A stretch of 21,282 bases of DNA from Thermaceae bacterium (GTDB taxonomy: Bacteria > Deinococcota > Deinococci > Deinococcales > Marinithermaceae). Shown here piece after piece: positions 6,465 to 13,137 of the stretch. Location: contig WFXV01000008.1 in the NCBI GenBank assembly GCA_015490435.1, forward strand, positions 1 through 21,282, read 5' to 3'. The position numbers were made by a program, and so were the translations under genes. The stretch's first letter is position 1. Each line of letters opens with the position of its first letter. The notes under the pieces were generated by a model, which searched no databases, was not told the origin of the DNA, and worked only from the letters and a program-made list of their open reading frames with translations.

Positions 6465-7898
6465 GTGCCAGCCCTCCTCGGCGCCCTGCTCGCCCTGGCG
6501 CTCCCCCCCTTCCCGCTGGGGTTTTCGCTTCCCTTCATGCTGGCGGCGGTCCTCGGGGGCCGAGGGTTTCGCTACGGCCTGTTCCTGGGTCTCGGGTTTT
6601 GGGGGGTGCACCTCGCCTGGCTGCCGGCGAGCTTTTTCGCGCGCTTTGGGCCCTTTGGCCTCCTCCCCGGGGTCTTGTTGATTCTGACCCTCGCGTTTCT
6701 CTTCGGCTTCCTCTTCGCCCTTTTCGGGGGGCGGCCCCTCGCCCTCGCGGGCGCCTGGGTGCTCTTTGAGTTTTTGCTTGCCTACCTGCCCTGGCCCTTT
6801 CCCTGGGGCTACCTGGGCTACGCCGCCACCGACGGCGGCCTCCGGGTACTCGCGGCCTGGGTCGGGGTGAACGGGCTCAGCCTGCTCGCGCTCCTTTCGG
6901 CCCTCGCCGTCCGGCAGCGGCGCTATGCCGCCGGGCTCCTTTGGGCCTTGCTCTGGTTTTTTCCGCTCCCGACCCCGGCCCCCGAGCGCACGGCGCTTCT
7001 CGTCCAGGCGGCGATCGACCCCCTGGAGAAAAGCCGGGGCGCGGACGCCGCCGCCCGCTACCTCCGTCTTACCGAGGCGGGCCTCGCCGAACACCCCGGG
7101 GCCCGCCTGGTGGTCTGGCCCGAGACCGCGGTCCCCCGCCTGCCCTGGGGCACGGCGGCGGCGCTCGGGGAGCGGGCCCTGATCTACGGCACCTGGGGCC
7201 CAGGGCCCCGGAACGAGGTGCGGCTTTTTGCGAGCGGACGGGACCGGGCGGTCTACGCCAAGCGGCGGCTCGTCCCCTTCGGCGAGTATTTCCCCGGGCG
7301 GGCCTGGCTCGGGCCCCTTTACGACGCGGTGCTCGCCCGGTTGGGGCTTTCGGGGCTGGTGGACCTGGTGCCGGGGGAGCGGGTGCGGCCGCTCGGCCCC
7401 TACGCCGCCTTCGTCTGCTACGAGGCCGACTTCCCGGGGGAGGTGCGGCGGCTCGCGAAGGGGGCGCACCTTCTCGTCAACGTCTCCAACGACGGCTGGT
7501 TCGGGACCGGCTACGGCCGCCGCCAGCACCTGATGATGAGCCGGATGCGGGCGGTGGAGAACGGGCTTTGGCTCCTTCGGGCGGCGAACGACGGGATCAG
7601 CGCGAGTGTGGACCCCTACGGGAACGTGCGGGCCCGCACCCCGGAAGGGGTGCCGGCGGTGCTCACCGCCCCTTACGCCCTCGGGGAAGGGGGGAAGACG
7701 CTCTTCGCCAAGACCGGGGAGCTCCCGGTGCTCGGCGCCGCCTACCTGCTCACGATCCTGGGCCTTCTAGGAAGCGGCGCCAAAACTGCGCCACCACCTG
7801 GGGGTCGAGCCGGGCCCGGCGGTTCGTGGGAGGCAGCGGCTCGTCGTAGAAGAATCGCGGCAAGGGCTCGACCTCGGGAAGGCCGGCGGCGCGGTTGA
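6465..7898 (+). CDS. lnt: Apolipoprotein N-acyltransferase Lnt, with antisense-encoded C-terminal tail
   Basis: 477-residue inner-membrane enzyme adding a third acyl chain to the N-terminal Cys of diacylglyceryl-lipoproteins. Residues 1-170 form a run of hydrophobic helices. Residues about 175-410 are the nitrilase-like catalytic domain with the Glu-Lys-Cys triad E220 (WPETAVP), K266 (AKRRLVPFGEY) and C318 (VCYEADFP), plus SNDGWFG (341-347). A final helix (about 420-436) completes the family architecture. After it the frame continues for some 41 Arg/Pro/Gly-rich residues to 7898, running antisense through the end of the neighbouring oxidoreductase gene. That tail looks like loss of the original stop; a TAG at 7768-7770 lies one base out of frame. 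GTG 6465 follows AAGGGGA, only 2 bases away from the last G, so an alternative start nearby is possible. Confidence 0.94.
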   Translation: MPALLGALLALALPPFPLGFSLPFMLAAVLGGRGFRYGLFLGLGFWGVHLAWLPASFFARFGPFGLLPGVLLILTLAFLFGFLFALFGGRPLALAGAWVLFEFLLAYLPWPFPWGYLGYAATDGGLRVLAAWVGVNGLSLLALLSALAVRQRRYAAGLLWALLWFFPLPTPAPERTALLVQAAIDPLEKSRGADAAARYLRLTEAGLAEHPGARLVVWPETAVPRLPWGTAAALGERALIYGTWGPGPRNEVRLFASGRDRAVYAKRRLVPFGEYFPGRAWLGPLYDAVLARLGLSGLVDLVPGERVRPLGPYAAFVCYEADFPGEVRRLAKGAHLLVNVSNDGWFGTGYGRRQHLMMSRMRAVENGLWLLRAANDGISASVDPYGNVRARTPEGVPAVLTAPYALGEGGKTLFAKTGELPVLGAAYLLTILGLLGSGAKTAPPPGGRAGPGGSWEAAARRRRIAARARPREGRRRG

Positions 7899-9459
7899 AG
7901 GCGAGCTCGAGGCGGAGCACCTCCCGTCCCAGCTCGGCGAAGTAGTTCTCGGGTAGGCGCACGTCGTGGCGGTCGGCGATCGCCTCGGCCACCACGGGGA
8001 TCGCTTCCTCGGCCACCGCCGCCGACATGTAGCAAAGCCCAAGCGCGTCGAGGGCGGCGCTTTTCACCTGGTAGTCGAAGGAGAGCTTCATCACCTCGTC
8101 GAGGCTCATCTCGAAGGTCTCGACCCGGGCGGGGTTGCCGGTGGTGTGGTCGGCCCCCTGCTGGCTGGTCATGTAGGTGACGCCGGTACCCTCGACCACC
8201 CGGGGGTCGTAGGCGCTGATCGCCTGCTTGCGCACGGTGGGGACGCGGGCGTGGCCGAGCGCCTGCCCCAGCCGGTAGGCGCCCTGGGCGAAGCGCTTGC
8301 CCTCCGGGGTTCCCCGCCTGAGCTCCTCGGTGACGCCGAGCATCCACTCGAGGTCGCCCCACTCGGCGAGGCCGGCGTCCATCGCCACCCCGAAGGTGGC
8401 CCCGAGCTCGATCGTGTCCACCCCCAGGTCGTTGGCCTCGCGGTTGACCCGGGCGATGGCGTCGAGCTCCCCGAGCCCGCAGTTCGAGCCCACGAGCCCG
8501 ATCGTCTCGTACTCCAGGGGGCTCACGAGCAGGCGCCCCTCGGCGTCGGGGTAGCGGTTCGAGCAGCGGATGATGCAGCCGGGCATGCAGGCGTGGGTGG
8601 GGGTGCCCTGGCCGTCGCGCTTCAGGATGAGCTCCCTGAGTGCCTCCCCGCCGATCGGGATGGGGCCCTCGGTGAAGCGGCCCGCGCGGAAGTTCCGCAC
8701 CGGGAGCCCGCCGGCGACGTTCTGGTAGTCGGCCATGCCGGCGGTGCCGATCTTGGGGTAGTAGTCGCCGGTCACCGGGTTTTCCCGGAGCAGCTTGCCG
8801 TAGGTCCTGAGCTCGTCGAAGAACTTCTTCTTCTCCCGGGGGGGCGTGCCCGGATTTTCGATGACGATCGCCTTGACCCGCTTCGCCCCCATCACCGCGC
8901 CGAGGCCGCCGCGGCCGGCGATGCGGCCGGGAAGGCCGTCGGTGTCGGTGATGCTGATGCCGGCGAGGAGCCCCTGGTACTCGCCCACCGGTCCGATCGC
9001 CGCCACCGCCGCTTTGGGGAAGCGGCGGCGGAGCTCGGCCACGGTGGCGTAGGTGCCCTGGCCCAAGAACTCCCGGCCGTCGAGAAAGCGCACGCCCTTT
9101 TCTCCGATGACGAGGACCACCCAGTCGGGGGCCCGGCCGAAGAGGGTGAAGCCGGCGATCCCCCACTGCCCCATGGCGAAGGCCAGGGTGCCGCCGGAGT
9201 TCGACTCCTTGACGCCGCCGGTCAGGGGGCTCTTCGCCCCCACCGAGAGCCGGTTGGCGTTGGAGAAGGTGGTGCCCGCGAGGGGCCCAGCGACGAAGAC
9301 CAGAGGGTTTTCCTCACCGAGCGGGTCCACCCGAGCCGCCCCCAGGTCGAGGAGGGTGCGCACGGTGCGGTAGCGCCCCGCGCGCCAGACCTCTTCCTTG
9401 GGCCAGGGGTGCTCGAGCACGCGCCGGTCGGGCAGGTGCACTTCCAACCAACGGGGCAT
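7750..9459 (-). CDS. Aldehyde:ferredoxin oxidoreductase family protein (tungsto/molybdopterin)
   Basis: 569-residue cytoplasmic enzyme of the AOR family, expected to carry a bis-pyranopterin W or Mo centre and one 4Fe-4S cluster, oxidising aldehydes (or reducing acids) with ferredoxin. The N-terminal AOR domain (about 5-205) has NRLSVGAKSPLTGG (69-82), ESNSGG and the conserved GRGGLGAVMGAKRVKAI (182-198). Cluster cysteines are C291, C295 and C299 (CMPGCIIRC), with the fourth C476 in DALGLC. The first spacing is C-x3-C-x3-C, unlike C-x2-C-x3-C of the classical Pyrococcus AOR. Length is slightly below the usual 600-700. ATG 9459 (MPRWLEVHLP) is preceded by GGAGA and by TACAAT 6 bases upstream; the longer frame to 9516 is not needed. 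No ferredoxin, MoaD or cofactor gene adjoins it. Substrate unknown. Confidence 0.93.
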   Translation of the reverse strand: MPRWLEVHLPDRRVLEHPWPKEEVWRAGRYRTVRTLLDLGAARVDPLGEENPLVFVAGPLAGTTFSNANRLSVGAKSPLTGGVKESNSGGTLAFAMGQWGIAGFTLFGRAPDWVVLVIGEKGVRFLDGREFLGQGTYATVAELRRRFPKAAVAAIGPVGEYQGLLAGISITDTDGLPGRIAGRGGLGAVMGAKRVKAIVIENPGTPPREKKKFFDELRTYGKLLRENPVTGDYYPKIGTAGMADYQNVAGGLPVRNFRAGRFTEGPIPIGGEALRELILKRDGQGTPTHACMPGCIIRCSNRYPDAEGRLLVSPLEYETIGLVGSNCGLGELDAIARVNREANDLGVDTIELGATFGVAMDAGLAEWGDLEWMLGVTEELRRGTPEGKRFAQGAYRLGQALGHARVPTVRKQAISAYDPRVVEGTGVTYMTSQQGADHTTGNPARVETFEMSLDEVMKLSFDYQVKSAALDALGLCYMSAAVAEEAIPVVAEAIADRHDVRLPENYFAELGREVLRLELAFNRAAGLPEVEPLPRFFYDEPLPPTNRRARLDPQVVAQFWRRFLEGPGS

Positions 9460-9465
9460 GTCTCC

Positions 9466-9471
9466 ATTGTA
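9466..9471 (-). promoter_or_regulatory. Putative -10 box (TACAAT) for the AOR-family gene
   Basis: TACAAT on the minus strand ends 6 bases before ATG 9459. It shares two base pairs with the plus-strand box for mnmD. A GGAGA within the 6-base gap could also serve ribosome binding if transcription starts further upstream. No convincing -35. Confidence 0.45.
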
Positions 9472-9475
9472 GACT
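9470..9475 (+). promoter_or_regulatory. Putative -10 box (TAGACT) for mnmD
   Basis: TAGACT ends 6 bases before GTG 9482, and no Shine-Dalgarno is present there, which favours a leaderless message. It is back-to-back with the minus-strand TACAAT of the AOR-family gene; the two starts are 22 bases apart. Confidence 0.45.
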
Positions 9476-9481
9476 CGCCGC

Positions 9482-10135
9482 GTGCGCCCGATCGTGACCG
9501 GAGATGGGAGTCCCACCCTCGTCTCCGAGCGCTACCGCGAGGCCTACCACCCGCGGGAGGGCGCCCGGGCGCAGGCCGAGGCGCTCTTCGTGCGCCTGCC
9601 CGAGGTCGCCGGCCGGGACGAGGTCCGGATCGTCGAGGTGGGCTTCGGCCTCGGTCTCAACTTCCTCGCGAGCCTCGAAGCGGTCCGTTCCCGGGGCGGG
9701 TTGCTTTTTTTCATCGGGCTGGAGCCGGAGCCGGTGCCGCCCGAGGTGCTCGCCGAGGTGCTCGCGCGCTGCCGGCTCGCGCCCGACGTGCACGAGCCCC
9801 TCCTTTCCGCCTGGGAGCAGGGGCGGGACTTCGTGGTGGGGGGCGAGGGGTTCGTGCTCGAGCTCCGCTTTGCCCCCATCGAGGCCACCCGGCTGCCTCC
9901 GAACTGGGCCGACGCGGTCTACTACGACCCCTTCAGCCCCCGGGCGAACCCCGCCGCCTGGGCGCTTGCGAACCTGGCCCGGGCCAGAGACGGCCTTCGC
10001 CCCGGCGGGGTCCTCGTGAGCTACGCAGTCACCGGCTGGGTGCGAAGGAACCTCGAAGCGCTCGGGTTTTCCGTCGAGCGGGTCCCGGGGGCGCTCGGCA
10101 AGCGGCAGTGGCTCAGGGCCCGCCGTATTTCTTGA
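9482..10135 (+). CDS. mnmD: tRNA 5-methylaminomethyl-uridine methyltransferase, stand-alone MnmD
   Basis: 217-residue SAM-dependent methyltransferase of the MnmC N-terminal (DUF752) family. It methylates 5-aminomethyl-uridine at wobble position 34 to give mnm5U, the last step after MnmE/MnmG. Visible motifs are the SAM-binding VEVGFGLGLN (51-60), acidic strand end IGLEPEP (78-84), the family signature YYDPFSPRANPAAW (147-160) and the C-terminal LVSYAVTGWVRRNLEALGF. The FAD oxidoreductase half of the E. coli fusion MnmC is absent, so, as in the stand-alone Aquifex enzyme, it should act on nm5U made directly from ammonium. GTG 9482 has no Shine-Dalgarno but has TAGACT 6 bases upstream. The 3' end overlaps the opposing deacetylase gene by 23 bases. 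Confidence 0.92.
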   Translation: MRPIVTGDGSPTLVSERYREAYHPREGARAQAEALFVRLPEVAGRDEVRIVEVGFGLGLNFLASLEAVRSRGGLLFFIGLEPEPVPPEVLAEVLARCRLAPDVHEPLLSAWEQGRDFVVGGEGFVLELRFAPIEATRLPPNWADAVYYDPFSPRANPAAWALANLARARDGLRPGGVLVSYAVTGWVRRNLEALGFSVERVPGALGKRQWLRARRIS

Positions 10136-11264
10136 GGAACGCGGCCCGGTCGAGGTAGATGAGCTTGACCTCGTAGCGCGCCTTCGGCGGGTAGCGGGGG
10201 TCGCGGTAGAGCCAGTCGAAAAAGCGCCGGCTCAGCGCGTCCACGAAGGAGCGCGCACTGGGCAGGTCGTAGAGCTCGAAGCCCAAAAGTTCCCGGGCTC
10301 CCTCGACCAGGGGCGTGACGGCGAAGACCACCTGGATCTCGGGGTCTTCCTTGACCCGCTGGGCGGCGGCCTTGAGGTCCCGCCTCAAGGCCTTGACGAT
10401 GGCGAGCGGGCTCCTCGCCGCCACCCGGCGGCTGTCGAAGTGGAGCTCGAGCCCCGGGGCGCCCTTCGGGAGCCCGGGAAGCTCCACCGGCAGGGGGGCG
10501 GGGGAGCAGCGGAAGAGGTTGTCCGCGCTCCGGCGGCAGCGCCGGATGCCGTGGGCGCGGTCGTAGCGCTCGTCGAAGCCCTGGAGGGCGCGGATCAGGC
10601 CCTCCTTGAAGGTGAGGGGCCGGAGCGCGAGCCCGCCCATGGGAACGAGCTCAAAGCCCATTGCCCGGAGCTCGGGCACGAGCCTGCGGACGAGGTTCGG
10701 GGTGCGCGGGACGCCGTCGTGGAGGAGGACGACCGAGCCCGGTTGGGCGAGCTCGAGCAGGCGCTCGAGGAGCGCTTCGTCCTCCATCCGGGTCCAGTCC
10801 TTGGACTCGAGATCCCACAGCACTACCCGCTTCCCGAGCGCCCGGGCGAAGATCCGGGTAAAGGGCGAGTGGGCGCCGTGGGGCGGGCGGTAGTAGGGGA
10901 GCCCGCCGGGATCGTAGGCGGTGTGCACCCACTCGGTCCAGGGCGCCATCAAAAAGGGCGGCCGGTGGAAGCGCCCGTGGGAGGCGAGCTCGTGGCCCGC
11001 TTCCCGGATCCGCGCGAGCAGCTCCGGGTGCTGCTCGGCCCGCTTTCCGGTGAGGAAGAAGGTCGCCTTTGTGCCGGTCTCCTCAAGGGCGGCGAGGAGC
11101 TCGGGGGTGGTCCTCAGGTCGGGCCCGTCGTCGAAGGTGAGGGCGAGCTTCGGCTCGCTCCGGGGCCCGTGGGCCAGCGCCCCCACCCCCATCCAGCGAA
11201 AGAGCAGGTCGCTCCCGCCGTAGGCGGCGAAGAGGGCGGCTAGGATCGCTTCCCAAGCTGCCAA
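10113..11264 (-). CDS. NodB-type polysaccharide deacetylase with extra C-terminal domain
   Basis: 383-residue protein. Residues 2-27 are a moderately hydrophobic helix, a possible membrane anchor. The NodB catalytic domain (about 38-210) has TFDDGP with D45/D46, SHGRFH (H96, H100) as metal ligands, YRPPHG (125-130) and VLLHDG (H182, D183): all five usual motif regions. It should remove N-acetyl groups from amino sugars with a metal ion. Residues about 215-383 form a second domain (including LELHFDSRR and PPKARYEVKLIYL) that resembles the YkoP-like tail seen on some deacetylases; this assignment is from memory and tentative. TTG 11264 overlaps the permease stop by 25 bases and follows a G-run about 8 bases upstream. 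Last gene of the glycosyltransferase operon, so its substrate is probably that operon's sugar product rather than peptidoglycan, though the latter is possible. Confidence 0.92.
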   Translation of the reverse strand: MAAWEAILAALFAAYGGSDLLFRWMGVGALAHGPRSEPKLALTFDDGPDLRTTPELLAALEETGTKATFFLTGKRAEQHPELLARIREAGHELASHGRFHRPPFLMAPWTEWVHTAYDPGGLPYYRPPHGAHSPFTRIFARALGKRVVLWDLESKDWTRMEDEALLERLLELAQPGSVVLLHDGVPRTPNLVRRLVPELRAMGFELVPMGGLALRPLTFKEGLIRALQGFDERYDRAHGIRRCRRSADNLFRCSPAPLPVELPGLPKGAPGLELHFDSRRVAARSPLAIVKALRRDLKAAAQRVKEDPEIQVVFAVTPLVEGARELLGFELYDLPSARSFVDALSRRFFDWLYRDPRYPPKARYEVKLIYLDRAAFLKKYGGP

Positions 11265-12394
11265 AGGTAGTACCCCCCTACCAGGGCCATCAGCATACCG
11301 CCGGTGGCGAACGGACCCCAGGGGCCGAGGAGGTCCCAGGTGACCCCGCCGATCGCGGGCCCCACCGCGTAGCCCAGGGCCTCGAGGGTCATGATCACCC
11401 CCCAGGCGGCGGCCCGGTCGGCATCCGGCAGGCTCTTCACCACCAGCCCGTTCCAGCCCGGGAAGAAGAGGCCGAAACCCACTCCGATGAGCGCCCCGGT
11501 AAGGGCCAGGGTCCAGAGCACGGGTCCGAAGACGAGCGGCAGCACCCCGACCAGCGTGAAGCCGAGCGCGGCGAGGAAGAGCCCGGGAACGAGGAGCTTT
11601 CGGGGCTCGCCCTCGTCGGCCCGCTTGGCCGAGCGCCAGAAGACGAGGAGGGCCGCCCCCGCCCCCACCGCGATCAGGAAGACGAGCCGGGGGAGGCTCA
11701 GGTCCACCCGGGCGATGTAAAGAAAGAGCACCGGGGCGAGCACGCCGGTGGAGAGGGTCTGCACGAAGGCGGCGGGAAGCAGCATGACCAGCTTCCGCCA
11801 GTCGTAGGCCTCCCGGCTCGGGCGGGGGGCCGGGCTCTTGATCCCGGCGAGGCTCAGGGAGAGCAGAAGGAGGACTCCGGCGAGGGCCAGGATTGCCCGG
11901 TAGGCGAGCTCCGGCGACTGCCGGGCCAGGTAGCCGGTGGCCAGCATGGCGAGGCCGAGGAGCGGGCCCACCAGGGCGGTCGCCGAGGTTACCCCCCGGG
12001 CCTCGAAGCCTTCCCGGCTATCCCGGCTGACGAAGGTGAGGATGGCGGGCCAGAGGGGGCTCGTGAAGACGCCCCAGGCGGCGGCGAGGAGGATCATCCA
12101 AACGAGCGGCCCCCTGGGGAGGAAGACCACGGCCAAAAAGGCCACCACCCCGGCGGCGAGCAGCACCGATCCCAGCCGCAGCCGCTCCGAGAGCCAGCCG
12201 CCGGCGCTTTTGGCAAAGGCGTCGGTGAAGTAGTGCACCGAGGTCACGAGGCCGATCAACGAGGCCCCAAGCCCCAGCTTCCCCTGGGCGAACAGGGGGA
12301 AAAAACCCACGAAGAAGGCGCTCCGGAGCATCTCGGTGAGGGCCAGTACCCCCACCAGCCGGAGGACGAGTCCGGGCCTTCGCCAGGGGAGCAT
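11240..12394 (-). CDS. Major facilitator superfamily permease
   Basis: 384-residue integral membrane protein with about twelve hydrophobic segments in two halves, separated by a polar stretch near residues 185-200 (SPAPRPSREAYDWRK). An MFS-like loop (GWLSERLRLGS) follows the second helix. No substrate signature is readable. Position inside a glycosyltransferase/deacetylase operon suggests export or flipping of the operon's product; LtaA, the MFS flippase of glycolipids in Staphylococcus aureus, is a precedent, but I cannot show specific relatedness. A drug or sugar exporter is the alternative. The ATG at 12394 directly abuts the TAG of the upstream GT2 (TAGATG), with GGGAG 6 bases before the start inside that gene's end. 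The stop lies 25 bases inside the deacetylase gene. Confidence 0.88.
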   Translation of the reverse strand: MLPWRRPGLVLRLVGVLALTEMLRSAFFVGFFPLFAQGKLGLGASLIGLVTSVHYFTDAFAKSAGGWLSERLRLGSVLLAAGVVAFLAVVFLPRGPLVWMILLAAAWGVFTSPLWPAILTFVSRDSREGFEARGVTSATALVGPLLGLAMLATGYLARQSPELAYRAILALAGVLLLLSLSLAGIKSPAPRPSREAYDWRKLVMLLPAAFVQTLSTGVLAPVLFLYIARVDLSLPRLVFLIAVGAGAALLVFWRSAKRADEGEPRKLLVPGLFLAALGFTLVGVLPLVFGPVLWTLALTGALIGVGFGLFFPGWNGLVVKSLPDADRAAAWGVIMTLEALGYAVGPAIGGVTWDLLGPWGPFATGGMLMALVGGYYLWQLGKRS

Positions 12395-13099
12395 CTAGCG
12401 CTCCCGGTCGGCGAAGTAATCGGGGCCGTAGTCCTCGGGCCGGCCTAGAAGACGCGCCAGGATGTTCTTCGCGTGTACCCCGTACATTTTCCACCTTCCC
12501 CGGGCGAGCCGCCGTCCCGAGGTCAGGACCCGCTGGTCCGGGAGGTAGCGAATCCGCCCGAGCCTGGCCAGCTTCCTCGCCAGGTGAATGTCCTCGGCGT
12601 AGGGGCGGTCGTAACCCCCGACCGCGAGCGCGGCCTCGCGGCGCACCGCGTGGTTGGCCCCGGAGACGTTGGGCTGGCCCAGGAGGGCGGCGATCCGGAG
12701 GAAGAGGGGAAAGGCGTAGCGGGCCAGCCAGCGGTCGAGGGCGGGCGCCTCGTAGAGCCCGATCGGCCCGTAGGTCACCACGGTGTCGGGGTCCTCGAAG
12801 CCCCGCTTGATGGCCGCGATCCAGCCCGGCAGCACCCGGGTGTCGGCGTCGGTCTGGGCCACCACCTCGAAGCGGGCGGCCTCGAGCCCGGCCTGCCGGG
12901 CCCGGTGCACCCCGGGCTCAGGTTCCCTCACGACCCGGGCCCCCTTCTCCTCGGCGATCCGGGCGGTGGCGTCCTTGGAGCCGTTGTCCACCACGATGAC
13001 CTCGTCGGGCGGCGGTTCCTGGCGAAAAAGCGCGTCCAGGCAGGGGCCGATGTAGTCCTCCTCGTTCCGAGCGGGAACCACCACCGAGACGCGCGGCAT
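12395..13099 (-). CDS. GT2-family glycosyltransferase
   Basis: 234-residue GT-A fold inverting glycosyltransferase. N-terminal SVVVPARNEEDYI (5-17) and VDNGSKDAT (37-45) form the nucleotide-binding region. TDADT (83-87) supplies the metal-binding D-x-D. PNVSGANHAVRR (143-154) is the acceptor-side motif, and AEDIHLARKL (168-177) the ED dyad carrying the catalytic base. There are no long C-terminal membrane helices, so it probably acts at the cytoplasmic face on a lipid or sugar acceptor. Donor and acceptor are unknown. ATG 13099 lacks a Shine-Dalgarno (CCTCCC precedes it), but a perfect TATAAT lies 10 bases upstream, so the gene may have its own promoter and a very short leader while also being read from upstream. 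It abuts the permease start. Confidence 0.93.
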   Translation of the reverse strand: MPRVSVVVPARNEEDYIGPCLDALFRQEPPPDEVIVVDNGSKDATARIAEEKGARVVREPEPGVHRARQAGLEAARFEVVAQTDADTRVLPGWIAAIKRGFEDPDTVVTYGPIGLYEAPALDRWLARYAFPLFLRIAALLGQPNVSGANHAVRREAALAVGGYDRPYAEDIHLARKLARLGRIRYLPDQRVLTSGRRLARGRWKMYGVHAKNILARLLGRPEDYGPDYFADRER

Positions 13100-13109
13100 G
13101 CTGGGAGGG

Positions 13110-13137
13110 ATTATACGCGCTCGTCTTCGCGTTTCAG
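13110..13137 (-). promoter_or_regulatory. Internal operon promoter: CTGAAA-16-TATAAT
   Basis: On the minus strand a consensus TATAAT (13115-13110) follows CTGAAA (13137-13132, 4/6 to TTGACA) after 16 bases. The TAA within TATAAT is the stop codon of the GT4 gene. Transcription would start about 3-4 bases before the ATG of the GT2 gene and would allow GT2, permease and deacetylase to be expressed apart from the three GT4 genes. Confidence 0.55.

Noticed and set aside
6414..7529. N-terminal extension of the phosphoesterase frame
   Set aside because: The extra 370 or so residues are antisense to the intact lnt gene and are low-complexity Pro/Gly/Arg/Glu. The phosphoesterase fold begins at MRIAVFSDVH.
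7966..10158. 730-residue plus-strand open frame
   Set aside because: It runs antisense through the AOR-family gene and into mnmD in another frame, is Gly/His/Val/Leu/Glu-biased without motifs, and both real genes have full family signatures.
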